Source: Sphingobium sp. MI1205 | GTDB taxonomy: Bacteria; Pseudomonadota; Alphaproteobacteria; Sphingomonadales; Sphingomonadaceae | Assembly (NCBI RefSeq): GCF_001563285.1 | Contig: NZ_CP005188.1 | Coordinates: forward strand, 2,795,501-2,859,500 | Reading direction: 5' to 3' | DNA: 64,000 bases | Shown here: piece after piece, positions 60,192 through 64,000 of the stretch | How the letters are laid out: every line of letters begins with the position of its first letter | Numbering within the stretch: position 1 is the first letter of the stretch | The notes under the pieces: model-generated | The model's input: the letters and a program-made list of their open reading frames with translations, nothing else | What the model was told of the DNA's origin: nothing | Databases searched by the model: none | Translations under genes and position numbers: made by a program

Positions 60192-61782
60192 GAAGATACT
60201 CGGCGGACAATGTCATAAATCTTTGTATTTTCCCCTGTAGCGTCCGTAGCCGGATGAGCCATGAAATAGGTGACGTCGATCCGCTGCCCAAGCGTTCCAC
60301 CATGATTTCGGGGCCGCAGGGCAACCGGGTTACCGGGTCCAGATAGCGAGGATAGAGAATCAAGGCGGCGGCGACAAGCTGGTCGATGGTCAACGTGCGC
60401 CCGCGCCGTTCATTCGGCTGGGCCAGGTCACGCGTCAGGCCCCAGCCCGCATAGAATGGCATGCCATGCACCGTCACCGGCCGGTCGCGCAGCAGCGCCT
60501 CGAACCCGGTGAGGGACGACAGCACATGCACCTCGTCCACCGTCTGAACCAGCGTCATCAGTGGCGCGCCGGTATCCAGGACGTCGGCATGCCGATGCAC
60601 CATCGCATCGCTCAGGTGTCCGCGCCGCAGCCCCGCCTGCACATCGGGATGAGGGCGGTAGATGATGTGAGCGTCGGGTTCGGCCCGCCGCACCCGTTGC
60701 AACAGGTCCAGGTTGCCCGCGACCCCCGCCCCGCCCAGCTGGACCGACAGGTCGTCCTCCACCTGCCCGACGACCAGTACCGTCCGCCGCGTGGTCGGAA
60801 GGTCGAGCATCCGGCCCGCTTCCTGACCATATTTGGTGACGCCCGAAGCCCGGATCGCCAAGCGCAGGCGGCGGGCGCGCTCGACCAGCGCGGGCCGAAA
60901 ATCATGGGTCGCGAGCAGGCTTTCCAGATCGCTTGGCCGTGACGCATCATAATAGATGCCCTGCCGGTCGATCACCACGGACCCCGGCGGCGTCAGTGCA
61001 GCGCCCAGCCCCTTGGAACGCAGGAAGCCGTCTTCGACGTGGGCGATCGGCACGGCCTTCGCGCGGGCTTCTTCCAGCAGACTGGCAGGAACGCGCGAGG
61101 GCCAGACCGCCAGCGATCCCCCTGCCCGCCTTGCCCGTCGCAATCCCGCCGGAGGAGACAGGAAGGGGGGCGAACGCACCCCATCCCACAGGAACCGCCG
61201 CATCGCCTCCCGCTTCCAGAGGGCCATGCCGCTGGCGGCGGCGATGTCGCGATTGCCGTCCAGATGCCTGCGCCAGTCGGCAAGCTGCCGCACCGCATCC
61301 TCGGCGGTGGCGACCGCACCGCTGAAACAGTCGCGATAGGCTGCCGCCGCGATCGCCTGCTTTGCCGAATGGCGTAGCCGTTCGGGCGCAATCACGGTGC
61401 CGTCAGGGCCATGCACCGGCACGCCCAGCAGGCCGGCAATAATCGCCAGCTCGTCCTCGGCAGGGGCGTGGACCGATTGCGCCTGCGCCACCAGGCTCCA
61501 CGGATCTACGGGTCTGGAACGCTCGCGCACGGGAAGGATCGCGATTTCCGCAGGGCCCAGCCCCTGACCATCGAACGGGCAGCCCGCACGTGCGACGAGC
61601 TTCACGCCCTCCCGCCGATAGCCCCAGAATGTTCCGCCAACGCGAGCCTGCGCGATCTGATCGAGCAGGCTGTCGGGCACCGCCGACGCATCATGAACGG
61701 CATCGCCGACGGCGCTGACCGCCGCAACGGTCCGCGCGATCCCAGGGAAGGGCGGCGAACGCAGGAAAGGTCGCGCCTTCAT
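60184..61782 (-). CDS. kpsC: Capsular polysaccharide Kdo transferase KpsC-like (shortened N-terminal half)
   Basis: 532 residues from ATG 61782. The C-terminal half is a full KpsC module: HVEDGFLRSKGLGAALTPPGSVVIDRQGIYYDASRPSDLESLL, GRMLDLPTTRRTVLVVGQVEDD, HIIYRPHPDVQAGLR, and VHVLSSLTGFEALLRDRPVTVHGMPFYAGWGLT. The first 190 residues resemble only the end of the usual N-terminal module, which in E. coli KpsC (about 675 residues) is a second complete glycosyltransferase. It works with KpsS on the Kdo linker of capsules. A frame upstream of 61782 adds 12 residues without support. Confidence 0.88.
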   Translation of the reverse strand: MKARPFLRSPPFPGIARTVAAVSAVGDAVHDASAVPDSLLDQIAQARVGGTFWGYRREGVKLVARAGCPFDGQGLGPAEIAILPVRERSRPVDPWSLVAQAQSVHAPAEDELAIIAGLLGVPVHGPDGTVIAPERLRHSAKQAIAAAAYRDCFSGAVATAEDAVRQLADWRRHLDGNRDIAAASGMALWKREAMRRFLWDGVRSPPFLSPPAGLRRARRAGGSLAVWPSRVPASLLEEARAKAVPIAHVEDGFLRSKGLGAALTPPGSVVIDRQGIYYDASRPSDLESLLATHDFRPALVERARRLRLAIRASGVTKYGQEAGRMLDLPTTRRTVLVVGQVEDDLSVQLGGAGVAGNLDLLQRVRRAEPDAHIIYRPHPDVQAGLRRGHLSDAMVHRHADVLDTGAPLMTLVQTVDEVHVLSSLTGFEALLRDRPVTVHGMPFYAGWGLTRDLAQPNERRGRTLTIDQLVAAALILYPRYLDPVTRLPCGPEIMVERLGSGSTSPISWLIRLRTLQGKIQRFMTLSAEYLHG

Positions 61783-61857
61783 TCTATGAAGGCCGCATCG
61801 CGCGCAGCGGAAAAGCAAGTATGCACAGGGATTTCATGATCGCCCCCCGGAACGACG

Positions 61858-63156
61858 TCAAGCGAAGGCCGAAGCCGTCACCTCGTCCAGCAGCCGCGCG
61901 ATGACGTCGAAATAGTCCGACCAGCGCGGCGCGCGCCAGGCGCCGATGCGCGCCATCTGGGCGGCACGCTCCGGTGAATCCGGCTGGCGATAGGCGTCGA
62001 TCATCCGCATCCATCCAAGGCCATCGAGAGGATCGAGATAGTCCGGCGCCTCTCCGCCCACTTCCCGATGCGCGATGATATCACTGCAGATCACGGGGAC
62101 GCCGACCGACAGCGCTTCGATCACCGGGATGCCGAAGCCTTCCTCGAAAGACGGCATCAACATCGCCCGCGCCCCGGCAATCAGCGCATGCATTTCGGTG
62201 TCCGGCACGCTGCCCGCTTCGATCACATGGCCGCGCAATATTTCCGCGCGTTCCAGCATGTCGACGACATTCTCATTTTCCCAGCCGCGCCGCCCGATCA
62301 GCACCAGCACTGGCGCGTCATCCCCCAGCCGCTCCACCAGCCGCCGCCAGACGTTCAGCAACAGCAGGTGATTTTTACGCGGCTCGATGGTCGAGATATA
62401 GACGAAATAGGGCCGCGTCGGCACGGCATGGCTTTCGCCACCAAAAAGGTCTGGGGGATCGGCGCCGAAATGGGCGACACAAAGCTGCCTGCCCTCCAGC
62501 CCGCTCGTCATGTGCGGGGCGAGCGCGTCGATGGTCGCCTGGCTGTTGCCGATGATGCCGTGCGCGAAGCGATCGATCGTCCGCACCCGGCGGAGATGTT
62601 CCTGCGCGCCCTGCGGCCGGGCGAATTCCGGGTGGGTGAGCGGTATGACATCATGCACCAGCGTCACGAAACGCGCGCCTTCCGCCCGCAGGATCGCGCC
62701 GACCTGATCGGGATCGTCAAGATGATGGGGCGACACCTGTAAATAGACGCGCGGCCGGGTGGCAGGCGGCACGGGGCGCGGGCGCAGCGCGATCAGGTGC
62801 TTGATGACGACCGCCCTGCTCGCCGCCTCATCACTGGCAGTGCTGTTACGCCACCGCGCGGCGGTGAAGGCCAGGAACTGACGCACGGCAGCCTCGTTCA
62901 GCCGGCCATAATAGCCCCCCGCCGGATGCACGGCGGCAAAGGCGAGCCTGTCCGGCATGCGCTCCAGCAATTCGCGCGCATAGACATATTCGACCCGGTC
63001 GATGCCGGTTGGCGCAGCGTGGAAACTGCGCGACAGCAGGCGCGAGATGTCGAGGATCACCTCCGCCTCTCCCCCTGCGGCGGAGAAATATTGGCGCGCG
63101 GGCTTGGACCGTAGCGCCAGCCGGGCGCCCGGCGCCTTAAACGGCTTCAGCGCCAT
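61858..63156 (-). CDS. GT4 family glycosyltransferase
   Basis: 432 residues. N-terminal part FHAAPTGIDRVEYVYARELLERMPDRLAFAAVHP resembles rhamnosyl- and mannosyltransferases of capsule loci. GT-B core: TLVHDVIPLTHPEF, VYISTIEPRKNHLLLLNVWRRL, and FEEGFGIPVIEALSVGVPVICSDI, the EX7E motif. Probably adds a sugar to the capsule made with kpsS and kpsC, which lie just downstream on the same strand. Confidence 0.92.
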   Translation of the reverse strand: MALKPFKAPGARLALRSKPARQYFSAAGGEAEVILDISRLLSRSFHAAPTGIDRVEYVYARELLERMPDRLAFAAVHPAGGYYGRLNEAAVRQFLAFTAARWRNSTASDEAASRAVVIKHLIALRPRPVPPATRPRVYLQVSPHHLDDPDQVGAILRAEGARFVTLVHDVIPLTHPEFARPQGAQEHLRRVRTIDRFAHGIIGNSQATIDALAPHMTSGLEGRQLCVAHFGADPPDLFGGESHAVPTRPYFVYISTIEPRKNHLLLLNVWRRLVERLGDDAPVLVLIGRRGWENENVVDMLERAEILRGHVIEAGSVPDTEMHALIAGARAMLMPSFEEGFGIPVIEALSVGVPVICSDIIAHREVGGEAPDYLDPLDGLGWMRMIDAYRQPDSPERAAQMARIGAWRAPRWSDYFDVIARLLDEVTASAFA

Positions 63157-63206
63157 GTCAGCGCCCTCTCACCCGCAAAAGACCGGTCATGGAACAGGGC
63201 CGCAGC

Positions 63207-63647
63207 TTAGAACTGGGCACGAATCTCTTCCGCCAGCGCTTCCAGATCGGCTGCATCGGCGAAATTGCCCTGTGCATGAGCGGAAAAGCCGGTCGGCCCG
63301 CCCACCCATCGCGGCACGATATGGAAGTGCAGGTGATAGACGGTCTGCCCGGCCGGTGCGCCGTTGAACTGCGCGACATGGATGCCGTCAGGATTAAGCG
63401 CCTTGCGCGTCGCGACGGCAACCTTCTTCACCGTGGCCATGACCTGCGCCAGCGCCTCATCCTCTATCTCCAGGATGTTGCGCGCCTTGGACCATTTGGA
63501 AATGACCAGGCTATGCCCCTTCGACTGCGGCTGGATGTCGAGGAAGGCATATGTATGCTCATCCTCATATAATTTGGTCGAAGGAATTTTCCCTTGCAGG
63601 ATCAGGGCGAAGACATTGGCTTCGTCATAGGTGCCGTCCAGGCTCAT
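63207..63647 (-). CDS. HIT family protein (HINT-like)
   Basis: 146 residues. Nucleotide hydrolase or transferase with the HIT motif YHLHFHIVPRWVGG, catalytic His in the middle. Also FALILQGKIPSTKLYEDEHTYAFLDIQPQSKGHSLVISK. Substrates are often adenosine phosphoramidates. It starts 11 bases past the CoA-transferase stop, likely co-transcribed. Confidence 0.93.
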   Translation of the reverse strand: MSLDGTYDEANVFALILQGKIPSTKLYEDEHTYAFLDIQPQSKGHSLVISKWSKARNILEIEDEALAQVMATVKKVAVATRKALNPDGIHVAQFNGAPAGQTVYHLHFHIVPRWVGGPTGFSAHAQGNFADAADLEALAEEIRAQF

Positions 63648-63658
63648 GCCACCATTCC

Positions 63659-64000
63659 TCAGCTCAGATAATGAGCCGTGGTCTTAGCGGCGACTTCCTC
63701 CGCCGTCACGCCCGGTGCGAGTTCGACCAGCTTGAACGGGCTGTCATGATCGGGACGCTGGAACACGCAAAGGTCGGTGACGATCATATCGACCACATTC
63801 TTGCCCGTCAGCGGCAGGGTGCAGGCCGGGATGAACTTGGGATCGCCGTTCTTGGAGGTATGTTCCATGACGACGATGATCTTCTTGACGCCCGCGACCA
63901 GATCCATCGCGCCGCCCATGCCCTTGATCATCTTGCCGGGAATCATCCAGTTGGCGATGTCGCCATTTTCCCCGACTTCCATCGCGCCCAGCACGGTGAG
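63659..64000 (-). CDS. 3-oxoacid CoA-transferase, subunit B, C-terminal part (5' cut by window edge)
   Basis: Last 113 residues of a CoA-transferase beta subunit: [72 protein letters not shown]. It transfers CoA between succinyl-CoA and acetoacetate or a related oxoacid together with subunit A, which should lie beyond the right edge. The catalytic Glu of the B subunit is outside the window. Confidence 0.92.
   Translation of the reverse strand, partial: LTVLGAMEVGENGDIANWMIPGKMIKGMGGAMDLVAGVKKIIVVMEHTSKNGDPKFIPACTLPLTGKNVVDMIVTDLCVFQRPDHDSPFKLVELAPGVTAEEVAAKTTAHYLS

Noticed and set aside
1..64000. CRISPR array, insertion sequence, prophage or integrase
   Set aside because: No regularly spaced direct repeats, transposase or phage genes were seen; repeats present are short palindromes only.

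Overview
The window is a GC-rich chromosomal segment of an alphaproteobacterium, most likely a sphingomonad (Sphingobium, Sphingomonas or Novosphingobium). This rests on gene content and style: a methionine synthase split into two genes behind an ArsR-methyltransferase fusion regulator, a LytTR two-component pair, a single bifunctional Rel, a TonB-dependent receptor, a DUF6894 protein, and GC-rich palindromic repeats of the kind common in this group. No 16S rRNA or other decisive marker is present, so genus is inference. No prophage, insertion sequence, CRISPR array, rRNA or tRNA gene was found. The only RNA gene recognised is RNase P RNA.

0-10.3 kb: end of an ABC-2 type ATPase gene; a DUF559 nuclease-like gene boxed by two inverted REP-like palindromes; nadB; an alpha/beta hydrolase; a beta-lactamase-fold lipoprotein; then, on the minus strand, a translationally coupled methionine operon (ArsR-methyltransferase, metF, homocysteine methyltransferase half of MetH, cobalamin/AdoMet half of MetH) behind a perfect operator-like palindrome. 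10.3-16.1 kb: small envelope proteins, rpmB, tadA, a GT-C-like membrane protein and a GtrA protein. 16.1-24.4 kb: LytTR regulator and kinase, HxlR regulator, rel, an isolated rplJ-rplL pair with a terminator-like hairpin in its leader, a Crp/Fnr regulator coupled to a DUF6894 gene, and a TonB-like secreted protein. 24.4-31.3 kb: an FAD-dependent oxidoreductase, a TonB receptor with DUF2946 protein, and a MerR regulator with an acyl-CoA dehydrogenase.

31.3-40.1 kb is a housekeeping translation and secretion block: rplS, trmD, rimM, rpsP and ffh on the minus strand, then glutathione peroxidase, dapF, mtaB, ftsY and yciB on the plus strand. Both SRP GTPases (Ffh and FtsY) lie within 5.4 kb. 40-44.2 kb holds a PuuD-like membrane protein, iron superoxide dismutase, hemerythrin, a thioredoxin-like ferredoxin, a J-domain protein, rnpB and a peptidoglycan amidase. 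44.2-49.6 kb is a chemotaxis operon cheA-cheW-cheY-cheB-cheR whose CheA carries two CheW-like domains and a degenerate receiver-like tail. 49.6-54.4 kb: a repeat-rich lipoprotein, mscL, a LemA/TPM/TPM/Nudix run, and a divergent DUF6456/XRE pair.

54.4-63.2 kb is polysaccharide-related: two GT4 glycosyltransferases and KpsS/KpsC-type capsule Kdo transferases, interleaved with a HAD-IIB phosphatase of phosphomannomutase type, an APH-fold kinase and a shortened molybdopterin oxidoreductase that lacks its C-terminal cofactor domain. The window ends in a HIT protein and a partial CoA-transferase B subunit.

The most unusual items are the shortened Mo-enzyme, the DUF559/REP unit, the palindrome-containing insertion inside mtaB, the CheA architecture and the terminator-like hairpin in the rplJL leader.
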